DNA of 64,000 nt from Cryptomeria japonica (lineage: Eukaryota > Streptophyta > Pinopsida > Cupressales > Cupressaceae), in the NCBI RefSeq assembly GCF_030272615.1, contig NC_081408.1, positions 604,987,673 through 605,051,672 on the forward strand, in the 5' to 3' direction. The number at the start of each line of letters is the position of its first letter. The stretch's first letter is position 1. Both the position numbers and the translations under genes were made by a program. This document shows positions 1 through 11,322 of the stretch, one piece after another. Below the pieces are notes generated by a model that was not told the DNA's origin, did not search any database, and worked only from the letters and a program-made list of their open reading frames with translations.

Positions 1-117
1 TGTTTTGTGCCTATTCCTAAAATTTGAAGCCATGAACACCCATTGGTGGGTCCCATGGTGAGGTACCCCTCCCCCCTAAGCTTTATCTTGGTTTTGTATG
101 CAAAAGGACCATGGCGC
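1..117. other. Non-coding flank at window start
   Basis: I see no gene here. This stretch joins 5381 onward once the element at 118-5380 is removed, so both were one continuous sequence before that insertion. The joined sequence contains repeated ACCATGG-type words. It could be part of an older LTR, but I could not find a partner copy. Confidence 0.4.
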
Positions 118-1545
118 TGATGCAGAGCATCTATCACAAACCATAAAACCTTCAAAGGTATTGCTGACCCAAAACTAACACAAGACCTTAAACTTGAATC
201 AAGAGGCATATAAAAATATCAACCAATCTTCTCAAATCCAAAACTCACAATCTGATCATTAAGTGACAATACAAATGATATTCATCCATTCTACAAGGCA
301 ATCACAACATAATCTTTACACAAGGACTGTCTATCAAGTACTTCCACCATACGCCACCAATCACCCCAAAACCACTTTCAAAGGTTATATTCCATCCCTA
401 CAGACCTTCATTCAATATTTCAGATTATAGCATTCACCACAACATGAGAGAACAAATTCTTTATTGCCATGGAATACCCTAGTTCAGGGTTTCATCCTTT
501 AAAAACAGTTTTCACAAAAATAATAAGAAATTATTCAATTCTTAACCAAATTAAGTCAGAAAAAAGAATTGGAAAGAGGATTCAAAGACATTTCCAAAAC
601 ATATATCCTTTCTTCATTATGTCATGTCACCATGCCAAACGCTGCAACAGGACTGTCGCTACCTTCACCAATTTGCTTTTCACCATGAACTGTAGCAAAC
701 AGTCATTAATAACTTTTGAAATACTGATCATAAAGAAAATCTCTCTGGTCAGACTTTATATTGCCTAGTTAAAAAATTTATCTCAAATTTATAGCCATAT
801 CCAATGGTTAAATCAAAAGTTATGAGGATTTTTCCAAAACGGGTAACCCTTGGCAGGGTTTTGACAATTTTTGAAAAAAAAACATATCTTGCCAAATACT
901 CCACAAAAATGAATAAGAAAGGATTCATATAAAATATATTTAATTAATATATCATTAAAAAACATCTAAATATAAAAATTACACCAAATGTGATCCTCCA
1001 TGGATCTATGACAGTCACAGATTCCTTAAAAACTTATGACGGTTTGAGGGTTTGATGGATAATCTTTGTCAAATCCCCTCCAAACTGCTCTACCCCCTTG
1101 AACTCGAGAAAACATGGTTTTTATAAACAATTTAAAGCTCCTCCTAACTACTCTAACCACCTCATGACCAATGGATTGCATTCTTACACTTTTGTTGCAC
1201 TTTTTGGCAATGTTGCAACTTCACAATTTTTACAATTTTTTACAAATTACCACTACACTTCACCCTAGCCTTCATGGAAACCCCTAACATGTTATAATGG
1301 ATTAAATTTGATCAATTAAAAAATAATTAAATTTTTTTGGATGTTCTTCACACTTTGAACGTAGTTGACCCTATCAGGACCTATTAGGTCTCTTGATACA
1401 AAATGGCTCATCAAGCCTTACAACATGAATTGTTTTGATACAAATGGTCTTTTGTGACCTTATAATCATTAATGCAACATTAAAAATAAAGAAAAATGTG
1501 GTTTGTATTCATGATACATCTCCATGGCTATTTGCCCATGCACCA
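118..1545 (-). repeat. 3' LTR of the 118-5380 element
   Basis: This 1428 bp copy begins TGATGCAGAGC and ends ATGCACCA on the plus strand. It matches 2166-5380 along its whole length once the nested insertion is removed. The small open frames in it are not conserved in the other copy. Confidence 0.82.
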
Positions 1546-1900
1546 TACAGCTAGCCTATAAAATTTTCCAAGTCCCTTGGAAACATAGAACAACAACTTG
1601 CAATAAATCTTTTGCCTTGGAGTGGTCCTCTCTTTGAAAATTTCCTTATCCTTGCCTTGGTGTCATTCTCTGCCTTCAACTTTGCCTCTTACCATTCCTC
1701 TTTCTCTTATCATCAAGTTCACCTTCAAAAGGACACAAGATTGTCCTTGCATCTACCTTCTCCATTACTCCCATCACTGGAATACTTCAATGGCTGCAAA
1801 TTCAAGTTCTTTACTAGTTAGATGCCCATCTCTCTCACTGCTTCACCACACCAACTCTCCAAACCATCCATCTTACCCAATAGCAGATCCTGGAAGATGC

Positions 1901-1926
<26 letters not shown>
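1901..1926. repeat. (CT)n microsatellite
   Basis: This is a pure CT dinucleotide run of about 13 units inside the 118-5380 element. Confidence 0.95.
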
Positions 1927-1931
<5 letters not shown>

Positions 1932-2150
1932 GCACCTTCTACCCAACTTAATCTCTATTGGAGGATGGTAATGACATACCTCCTCTTGTCTACCCACACA
2001 CACTTCTCATAAATCTTCTTCCTGCAGCTTAGATGGAACAAGCACGTGCAACCAAATACACTAACAACACAAAATTTCAAATCTTCTTGGGCTAGGCCTT
2101 GGTGTGGATTGCCTCCTTTGCCACTCTACCCACACACTCAGGCTCTTCTA

Positions 2151-2162
2151 GCTCTGATACCA
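2151..2162 (-). promoter_or_regulatory. Primer binding site, initiator tRNA-Met type
   Basis: Read on the minus strand this is TGGTATCAGAGC, the standard match to the 3' end of plant initiator tRNA-Met used to prime reverse transcription. It starts 3 bp inside the LTR edge at 2166 and fixes the strand of the element. Confidence 0.9.
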
Positions 2163-2338
2163 ATTTGATGCAAAGCATCTATCACAAACCATAAAACCTT
2201 CAAGGGTATTGCTGACCCAAAACTAATATAAGACCTTAAAATTGAATCAGGAGGCATATTAAAATATCAACCACTCTTCTCGACTCCAAAACTCACAATC
2301 TGATCATTAAGTGACAATACAAATGATATCATCCATTC

Positions 2339-3175
2339 TGTTAGAATTAATGACAGTCCCAAAGACATTGAGAGGGGGGTGAATCAGTGTCTAATCGGTT
2401 TACATAATATTTATACTTATTAAAAACTTTGCATCCCAAAATAGTGTACCAGTAAATAAGAATTAATGCAACAAATAAGAATAACAGAGACAACATAGAG
2501 AACACACCATAACACAAGATATTTAACGAGGATCAGGAAACCCGGTGTGGGAAAAACCTCGGTGGGATTTGTGACCCACAATATTCACTCACTGGCCAAT
2601 GAATAAATATTACTTACATGAGGGGCCTGCACATGCAGGAAGGCCAACAACCTAGAGCTCACTGCTCAACTACAAAATAGAAGTCTCACTGACTTACAAA
2701 ATGGATGATTAAATCCAATACAATGTACTACTCAAATCAGCATCAACTATGCCAGGTTCAGTACCGGTTTAAGCTCAGTCTATAACCAAAACCTTGTTGT
2801 CCTTATACAAAATTATTCCATCAATTTCACATCATATCAATCCCTTTTATTCCACATATGTATCACTACACAAAATGACCTACAAGACTTCATACATATA
2901 TGAGTCTTTTGCAATCTACCAAGTCGGCTTACAAAAGGATAAGTATATTACAATAAAAGATATTTCCATGTCGGCTTGAGTGTCAGTATACTATTGTCGA
3001 TGTAATCTGAATGCCGGTGAAAGTGTCTGTCGGTGTTGGTGCTTGCCGGTGTATGTAGAAATCTTGATGTCGGTGAATGCCAGTCGGTTGCCTATCAATT
3101 TGTCAATCAGTTTGCCATCAATGACAACACAACCATTCTCACAAACCATTCTCATAAGAGTGTAGAATGCCAACA
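2339..3175 (-). repeat. Copia-like LTR of the nested element
   Basis: The LTR starts TGTTAGAATT and ends GCCAACA beside a polypurine tract. It shares short conserved words with the LTRs of the copia element at 55571-62592: a GGGAAAAACC-CGGTGGGA core, a CCTGCA/TGCAGG hairpin, and CCTAGAGC-CACT. The two are therefore related but separate families. Confidence 0.7.
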
Positions 3176-3190
3176 ATCTCCCCCTTTGGC
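3176..3190 (-). promoter_or_regulatory. Polypurine tract of the nested copia-like element
   Basis: On the minus strand this reads CCAAAGGGGGAGAT directly before the LTR, the usual plus-strand priming site. Similar CTCCCCCT words recur near 3260 and 3320. Confidence 0.75.
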
Positions 3191-3419
3191 ATTGATGGCA
3201 ACACTCATGAGAAAAATCAAAAAACTGTTATCCAAAATTTGATATCCAAAAAGATGTGCTCCCCCTGAGAAAATGATCTCCACTAAAAATCCGAAAGATG
3301 TATTTTTCTCCCTTACTACTCCCCCTTTGGCATCAATGACAAAGGATGTCATAAATGATAAAAAAAGAGTACCAAAAAGTTACCTCAAAGTTTGTAACCG
3401 ATTGGTTACAATCTAAAAA

Positions 3420-4117
3420 ATGTCTGCCAAAACCAAATTCAGACTCTGCATGAAGTTGTTGTTGGTAAGAACTGCCTCAGTCTGCTGGATCATACTAGTG
3501 AGATAGTGCATTTGGTGCTCCAATGATCTTTCTCCCTGAATTGTAGCCTTAGATAATTTCGCCGTTTGTGTAATAAGACTGTCCAATGTTGGACCAAGCT
3601 TACATTTTAGTTCCTAGGCCTTAGACCTTATCTATGCTTTTTCTTTTTCAAGTTTCTCCAATTTTTCATCAAAAAATGACATAAGACTAGAAGAGCCTAT
3701 CATATTGTTTGCTATGTCATCAATTTCTTTCTATGTCTTCTCAATGTCCTTGTCAATATCCTCAGTTAGTTTGTGTGGTTTACATACTTCTCTGTACAGC
3801 TCCTTATACTCCAAAATTGTAGAATTAAGTACCGGTAACAATGTATTCACATGATCGGTACAATTCTTTATTATGTTTTCAAAGAATGCATTTTTCTCCT
3901 TATCAACTCTTTCTTGTATTGTATCCTCATTGACCTTTCCTATTGTTATAACATTATCAACAATATATTTGGACAATGTGTCCAATTTACCAAAAGAATC
4001 TTTGACATGGTCTACCGGATAGTTAGGTGCAATCATTTTCAAAATGGGTAGAGTGTTGTCAATTGCCTTATATGCCAATGCATTACAATCGGTTATCCTT
4101 TTAATAGAATCCAACAC
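3420..4117 (-). pseudogene. Remnant of an extra coding region upstream of the polypurine tract
   Basis: A minus-strand frame reads for 128 codons (4117 to 3731). It continues in the same frame, with stop codons, to about 3420, giving roughly 230 residues rich in Lys, Glu, Leu, Ile and Asn with coiled-coil-like spacing. It is not gag, protease, integrase or reverse transcriptase. It lies between where pol should end and the LTR, the place where some copia lineages (SIRE/Maximus) carry an extra, envelope-like frame. The apparent start at 4117 is made by the insertion junction, so the true N-terminus is missing. The function is unknown. Confidence 0.45.
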
Positions 4118-5380
4118 ATTCTACAAGGCGATGACAACATAATCTTTACACAAGGATTGTCTATGAAGTATTTCCACCATACCCCACCAATCAACCCAAA
4201 ACCACTTTCAAAGGTTAGATTCCATTCCTATAGATATTCATTCAATATTTTAGATCATAACATTCACCACAACATGAGAGAACAAATTCTTTATTGCCAC
4301 GGAATACCATAGTTTAGGGTTTCATCCTTTAAAAACATTTTTCACAAAAATAATCACAAATTATTCATTTCTTAACCAAATTAAGTCAGACAAAAATAAC
4401 TGGAAAGAGGATTTAGAGACCTTTCCAAAACATATATCCTTTCTTCACTATTATTCCTCATTTGACCATGCCAAATGCTGCAACACGACTATTGCTGCCT
4501 TCACCAATCTGTTTTTCACCATGAGCTATAGCAAACAATCATTAATAACTTTTTAAATACTGATAATAAAAAATATCTCTCTGGTCAGACTTTATATTGC
4601 CTAGTTAAAAATATTATCTAAAATTTACAACCAGATCCAACGGTTAAATCAAAAGTTATGATGATTTTTCCAAAATGGGTAACCCTTGGCATGGTTTTGA
4701 CAATTTTTGAAAAAACAAACATATCTTGCCAAATACTCCACAAAAATGAATAAGAAATGATTCATCTGAAATATATTTCATTAATATATCATTTAAAAAC
4801 ATCTACATATAAAAATTACACCAAATGTGATCCTCCATGGATCTATGACAGCCACAGATTCCTTAAAACCTTATGACAATTTGAGGGTTTGATGGATAAT
4901 CTTTGTCAAATCCCCTCCAAACTTCTCTACCCCCTTGATCTCAAAAAAACATGGTTTTATAAACAATTTACAACTCCTCCTAACTACTCTAACCACATCA
5001 TGACCAATGGATTGCATTCTTACACTTTTGTTGTACTTTTTGGCAATGTTGCAACTTTGCAATTTTTACAATTTTTGACAAATTACCACTACACTTCACC
5101 ATAGCCTTCATGGACACCCCTAACATGTTATAATGGATTAAATTTTACCAATTAAAACATTTCAAACTTTTTTGGATGTTCTTCACACTTTGACCACAGT
5201 TGACCCTATCATGACCTGTTAGGTCTCTTAATACAAAATGGCTCATCAAGCCTTACAACATGAATTGTTTTGATACAAATGGTATTTTGTGACCTTGCAA
5301 TCATTAATGCAACATTAAAAATAAAGAAAAATGTGGTTTTTCTTCATGATACATCTCCATGGCTAGGTGCCCCTGCACCA

Positions 5381-6600
5381 GGTGCTCAGTGCCTTGATTT
5401 GGACCATGGTGCCCAGTGCCATGGTCCCTCTCAATAGGGTCCAAATTTGAATTGGGGAAGGTGTTGTATTTCTCTAGTGGGAATTGATCCTCATGGCTCC
5501 GCATGACCGTTGGAGGTCGGCCTAACCGGTAATTTACCTAGAGACCCCTACATAAAGACATTTTATCAGCCTAATTTTATCTAACAATTCTAAGTCTTCG
5601 TCTACAAGAAATATATTATTCTTACATCAGTGAAACATTCATTATCAATCATTTTCAAAGATCTTCAAGGCTACATATACATCATTCAACCATTATGGAG
5701 AAAACATACACCAATCTTATGCAAGCATGTGTGTATGATTAGGGTTTTGTCATGTTCATTCTATTTCATACGACATATGTGATTACATTCAAAGAATAAA
5801 GCATCATCATCAACAATTGCAGATTTTAGGTATATTTATTTAGTATTTGTTTCAGTGTTTACGTTATTTCATTCAAGGTTAATTACTAAATCAGGATTTG
5901 ACTTAGGCAAGCCCCCATTCCCAATAATTTTCCCCTTCTTTCTGTGTACATGAAATAGGTGCAGAGCTGCATTTGGGAGGATCAACAAGATACATAGAGA
6001 TGAACATGTTCACCTTTTAACGATGAGAAATTCAAAGGACTAGGGCGACCAGTAGCATGGTCCCAAAAAATCAGCTCGAACTTTTGGGAATAGATTTGAA
6101 TCATCTTCTTCTACTCAAATCCAAGTTGGTGCCCCCATACGATGACTGTAGCTCACTATTTATGCCCGCTCTCTTCAATATTCACTCATTTACCCTGATT
6201 TCAACATTTTCACAACTCAACTTAGAAAGAGGAAATAAAAACCTAACCAATGAATCTAACAAAAAATCTTATAGCCCTTTCCTTAGTTGGACTGAGGCTA
6301 GATCTATTGGATTCATCCCTCTTTCAATCTATTGGCTAATCCTACTTGGTGAAACCCTAGTTCCAAATTACACCTCTACAACTTCAAATATTCATCCTAT
6401 GGTGTGTGGTCTTATGTAATATCTCCTATCATTTCCCTTTATTGGGTGGTGATTATGTTATTAAAGAGCTATGTATTGTTTCATTTTTTAGAAATTTTAT
6501 GGGAGGAGGTCATTATTTCAAGAAGATCCAAACAAAAAGGAAACTATATGGAAAGAAAATAATGCAAGTTTCTAGTTCCCAAAATCTATCAAGAAGGAAA
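5381..6600. other. Unassigned intergenic or repeat DNA
   Basis: No gene is recognised. Around 5490-5900 the sequence has LTR-like traits (a CTACATAAAG word resembling a TATA region, then a long untranslated stretch), but no second copy is present. The 120-codon frame at 6057-6419 resembles nothing I know. Confidence 0.35.
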
Positions 6601-7304
6601 TAATGTAATGAATTCATTTGTAAAATGAAAGCAATAAGTTATGAGTAATAAATTTGCCTCTTGAGTTGCTAAGAAAATGATTATAAATCATGGTATGGTG
6701 CTAAGTATTATGTAATTATCAATGATATCCAAAATGAAAGGGATAAAAAGAGAAATAAAAGCTTGTATCAATGAGGCTTTTATGTCTCAAATAAATAAAT
6801 CCAAATTAAATGTAAGGAGAAATACCTTATTTGATGATTATGTAATATCACTTGCTACACAAGAAGAACATCCCTAATGGTTAAAGGTAATGCCAATTGT
6901 GATGATGAGAAAGAACGCAAGGATTGTGATAATAACGGTAATGAATAACCAAAGGCTAATTACAATCACAAAGAAACATATTTTCTTCAAAAGATAAATG
7001 ATTTGAAAGTTAAATTGGCTAGAGAGAAATTGAAAAGGCTAGGAATGATATCAAAAGAAAGATTGAAAATATAAAGAATATTGATTTTATTAATAATAAG
7101 AGAGTGAAAAACATTATTGCTAGTAGGAGAACTAATAAAAAAAGATAAAAAATAATAGAGGGAAAGCCCTTGTTAGATCTCCATTAAAGTTGGAAAGATA
7201 CATGTGGCAAATTTTTTGGAGTTGATGGATCACCCATAGAATTATTCAGGGATAGCTCATATTGGATTGGAGAAGAGTTACTAGAGGTCTATAATGAGGC
7301 TTCA
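6600..7304 (+). pseudogene. Degenerate LINE ORF2, upstream part
   Basis: Lys/Asn/Ile-rich remains with many stops run into the insertion at 7305. Directly before the break the frame reads like the stretch ahead of a LINE reverse transcriptase (YWIGEELLEVYNEA). The next residues resume at 11323. The identification rests on continuity across the insertion, not on a clear domain here. Confidence 0.45.
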
Positions 7305-10300
7305 TGTAATGCCCACTAAAATACCCTAGAGAAATAAACCATCTAATATGCAAATAGAGCTATTTAAAAAAAAAAATCATCATCTAATGCAACACATATA
7401 TCCATGATAAACACAAAAGCATTAAAGTATAACCATATACAATTTCATAATGCAAGTGGAAATAACACAACTCAATAACTAGTTATCTTCCCTAGGGTAT
7501 CTCAACGTCATTACTTACAACATCATCATGATCACTACTATAGTCCATTGTAATTTAACACAATTATCATCTACTTTTTCCCATGCATGATAATATGATC
7601 ATTTTCTTATCCACCTATCATGAATACAAATCACTAATGCTACAAATACCATCAACCCTTTTAAGTTCATTTTAAAACACCAATCCAATGTTCCTAACCC
7701 CAATTACTTAATCATCATCTATCATCATTACTCTTTTCCCATATGATCTATCACATTACTAACCCATCTCTTTTAACACAACAAACATCCAGAAGATACT
7801 AAGTGCATATCAATAAGACCAAACACATTATTTCCATAAACCAATCAATATCCAAGATACAACATGCTACATCTACATATCCTAATACAAGATTCATATC
7901 CATTTTCTAATACATCAGCTACCATTACATATACAATATCTATTTTAAATAAAGGAGCATAGCTCTCAACTATAAATATAATGATCTCATGAAATCTTCA
8001 AATACATATTCCATAAGAACCATGTACATCCATCTACTACAATATCCATCCATGAGCTGAAAAGATGAGATTCCACATCCACGCATTAAAGCATCCAATG
8101 AAGAACATCCCAATGGAAGAAGGCATCAAACCACTCAACAATGTGGAATCGATAAGGAACCACCCCTTGTGCTAGGAGATGACACAAGATTCCAACTAAC
8201 ACTCTAGACTGAAGATGACACCTAACATTCAAAGGGAAAGAACTCACAATCCAAGAAAGGCAACCACATAAAGAATACACCAAATCACAGCACAAGGCTA
8301 AATCAAAATGCAAAAAAATCCTAGAGGCATACCAACAATCAAGGCATAAGGACCATGGACACATGTAGGGAAAGAGTGTCATCACATGCTATCCTCACAT
8401 AGAAGGGGCAAGTCCACACCCTGATAGACATGTGGAGCCATCTCAACTTATGAGAGAATCAAGGAAGTTTGGCTTACTGTCTCCATGATCTTCCCAAGCT
8501 CATCCCGAGTCTCCACTCAAGGGCCATGAGGTGGGGCACCAAAACCAATTAATTATCTTATTAGGTGAGTCCTAATTACCCATCCCACTAATTAATTATT
8601 ATGGTTATCACTTAATTACAAGAAAACCCCCAACGTGTTCCTGGTGGTCTAGACTTCAAGCATCCTTACAAGGAACCTCTTGATAGCCTATTCTCTCTTG
8701 ACCTCGACCATCACATGGAAGCCCACTCTCCCTAATCATGAGCCAAGACCTTAGGGTAACATCAATCAAAGTAACAACAAGGAGGCTCATATGTAAAAAA
8801 TCCACCAATAACATCAATCATGGACATATACAAATCTAAATCATAACAAGAACCATAAAGCTAACATATAAATCAAGAGCCTCATTAAACCACAAACATA
8901 TACACAAGGCAAGGCATAAATCCTTTTGCACAACCAAATTATAATCTCCTTGACAACAAGGCATTGGTCCTCTTGCTGGAGCAATACATATAACCTCCAC
9001 AACAAGGAACACTCGTCTTGTTGGAGAAACTATAACATAAATGTCAACAACAAGGTATATATCCCTCTTGTCGGAGCTAAATACATAACAAATAACCAGA
9101 ATCTACCAATACACAGATCTGGGAGCCTCAAGATTATCATAAAAAAACTTTGGTACAAAGAAAAAATTAAAAAATTGAACACAGAAGATCCAAAATTATC
9201 AAAATACCAAAATTTGGCAATTTAGCAAATATGAAGCATTTTGTAGTGCATCCAAGAAAAAGTCTAAAAATAGAAAATAGAACAGAATGTCGCATGTAAC
9301 ACATATAGTGGTGCATATAGTGCCTAGAATAGCACATAGGACATAATGTTTAGTGCAAAGGACACATCTTTTAGTGCATACGACTCATTCTGTAGCACAT
9401 CCAAGACAAAGACTAAAAAATTAGAAAAATGAACTCAGAAAGATTTCTGACAACTCCAAAAAATACATAGGATTCAAAACAACTTAGAAAGGGATGCAAT
9501 ATCATTTAAAACTCAAGGAAACTAACAATATCAAAAAAAATTTGAAGTATAAGATATTATCCTCAAACACACAAATATGGTTTTCGGCAACATACAAAAC
9601 ACCACACTTGACAATAACAGGCAACTCAAGACTCTCTGAAAACTAGTTACACAATATAAGACAACCATCTCCCTCATTCACAAGCCCCAATCAGAATCAC
9701 AACAACTATAAACTCATCATGACATACATAGAGAAATCACAATGTCGTTCATGGTAGGGATGCAATTAACTAAATAAAATCTGAGTAAATACATTTCCCC
9801 AAACTATATAATATAAATTGTATCCTTATTTTATTTCAATAGTAATTCTCCAAATCTACCGAAAACAATCTTTATGCTAACACAAAGCAAACAAGCTTTT
9901 CTTGATTGAAAATGCATAGAGGTTATCACAAAACCAACCTGGAGCTAGAAGTTATGGCAAAGCAAAATTCAAAGAAGAACAATCCCAAACCAAAATCCAA
10001 CAAGCTTCACAATTCAAAGAAGCTCCAAATTGAAACCAAAATTTCCAACAACATTCAAAATTCTTAGAGAAAACCAACCTCGACAATGCACATGAAAAAC
10101 CAATAAATAAAATTTGCATCCAAACTATAGAAAAATTCCAGCCAATCAGAATATTCAGAGAAGCTATATTCTATACCTACCATGCATAAATACGAGGTAA
10201 ACCATATAAATAATATTATGTACTTACCACCACAAATTAACAAATAGGGTAATAGGGTAGGTAAGAAATATATTATATTAATTAACCCAAATAGTAAATA

Positions 10301-11322
10301 GAGAATAATAAATAAAAAAGCTTTAAAATAAAATAAACCTTATGGGCAAATAAAATATAAAAGCTTGATAAAATAAATCAAAGGTAAATAAATAAATACT
10401 CCCAATAAAATATAAAATCACAACCATATAAATAAACAATAAATAATAAATCAAAGGCCCAATAAAATAGATCAACCAAGGGCAATATAAATAAATTAAT
10501 AAATAAACCATTAAATCAAAGCTCATAAAACTATAATCAAATAATATAATTAAATATAACAATAATCATCAATAATAATTAAATATCCAACTACATAATA
10601 ATTTAATTTTAACATTGATACACTAAATTAATCAAATATAAATTACATAACTGATCAAATACTCACAACACCACAAGACGACCACAACTCAAGATATTAA
10701 CACAATGACTCATGCTAAGACACATAAACTAACAAGGATGACAACTTAAGCCTAGAGTGTATAGAGGGAACTCATCAACTTTCCATTGGGATAAAGACAC
10801 ACTTAGACCCGTGAGACTAGGTGGAGTCAATGTTTGGTACATGCAATCTTGCATACACCAACAACCATGATACAAAATATATAATAGTATCATAAATGAT
10901 CAGACAAGTGAAAGAGAATTACAACGTCATATCATGCTCATGATGAGTGGTATGACATCATCTCTTATCACACATAGTTATAAAACAATCACAACCATCA
11001 TGGTATCACTAAACCCATCATAATCATGGAATAGGGTTAGCATAGTCAAGATGTCATCATAGTCTCATAAGCAATATAACCATACATAAATAATGAGCAT
11101 AATAAAGATCATCAAATGTGAGTCTATCTGTCATAGTAATCCAAGATATATCATCATCCATAAGCGTCATCATATAACATATGTCAATATAGAATGTCTA
11201 TCATCATCCATAGCATCCAATCATATAGATAAAGTCATAAGTAATCATCAAAACATCATCAACATGTCTAAACAAGTCTATCAATGCATAGCTCAAAATC
11301 TAATTCAAGGAGGGACACTACA
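7305..11322. mobile_element. 4.0 kb TG...CA solo-LTR-like element, copy 1
   Basis: The insertion starts TGTAATGCCC and ends GGGACACTACA. It is flanked by CTTCA (7300-7304) and CTTCC (11323-11327), a 5 bp duplication with one change. It interrupts a LINE reverse transcriptase frame. A homologous copy lies in the opposite direction at 15394-20720: the termini match, as do several internal blocks (for example 8640-8700 with 19790-19850, and 8090-8160 with 20040-20110). It has no coding domain, primer site or second LTR. A solo LTR of an unusually long-LTR gypsy family is the simplest reading. A non-coding element of another kind is possible. Confidence 0.7.
8954..9073. repeat. Three short hairpin repeats, about 47 bp period
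   Basis: CAACAAG is followed 11-13 bp later by CTTGYYG at 8954-8978, 9000-9023 and 9048-9073. Each can form a 6-7 bp stem. The units are spaced 46 and 48 bp apart inside the 4.0 kb element. Confidence 0.6.

Larger units (their letters stand above)
1546..2165 (-). other. Interior of the LARD-like element
   Basis: This 620 bp interior has no recognisable gag or pol. It holds a CT dinucleotide run (1901-1926) and ends in the primer binding site. Short frames of 60-110 codons cross it on both strands but resemble nothing I know and are compositionally biased. Confidence 0.7.
2339..4116 (-). mobile_element. Internally deleted Ty1/copia-like element nested in an LTR
   Basis: The insertion begins TGTTAG and ends CCAACA. 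It is flanked by CATTC at 2334-2338 and 4117-4121, a perfect 5 bp duplication. Its left part is an LTR of about 837 bp. The rest is interior sequence with polypurine tracts and a broken reading frame. The far end keeps only about 12 bp resembling the LTR edge (TGTTGGATTCTA against TGTTGGCATTCTA on the minus strand). Either most of the 5' LTR and the coding region were deleted after insertion, or an internal sequence resembling the LTR end was used for integration. Confidence 0.75.
118..5380 (-). mobile_element. Non-autonomous LTR retrotransposon (LARD-like) with a nested insertion
   Basis: Two direct repeats of about 1.43 kb (118-1545 and 2166-5380, the second interrupted) flank a 620 bp interior (1546-2165). 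Both repeats begin TG and end CA. The flanks are GGCGC at 113-117 and GGTGC at 5381-5385, a 5 bp target duplication with one C/T change. A primer site complementary to initiator tRNA-Met lies on the minus strand beside the right repeat, so the element runs on the minus strand and the right repeat is its 5' LTR. The interior has no gag or pol, so it must have depended on enzymes supplied by another element. No clear polypurine tract is visible. Confidence 0.85.
2166..5380 (-). repeat. 5' LTR of the 118-5380 element, split by insertion
   Basis: This copy begins TGATGCAAAGC and ends CTGCACCA. Removing 2339-4116 and one CATTC duplicate leaves about 1432 bp, matching the 1428 bp of the partner LTR. 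The break falls at the CATTC that is intact in the partner near 285. Confidence 0.82.

Noticed and set aside
1622-1951. 109-codon plus-strand frame
   Set aside because: Low-complexity Leu/Ser frame over the CT run, inside the interior of the LARD-like element.
3731-4117. ATG at 4117 as a true start
   Set aside because: The ATG is formed across the insertion junction (element end CCAACA plus target CATTC), so the frame is a truncated remnant.
8086-8385. 99-codon Cys-rich minus-strand frame
   Set aside because: Inside the 4.0 kb non-coding element; the homologous part of the inverted copy does not keep the frame.
10323-10562. 79-codon hydrophobic frame
   Set aside because: Composition effect of ATTTATT-rich DNA; Tyr/Leu/Ile runs without a domain.
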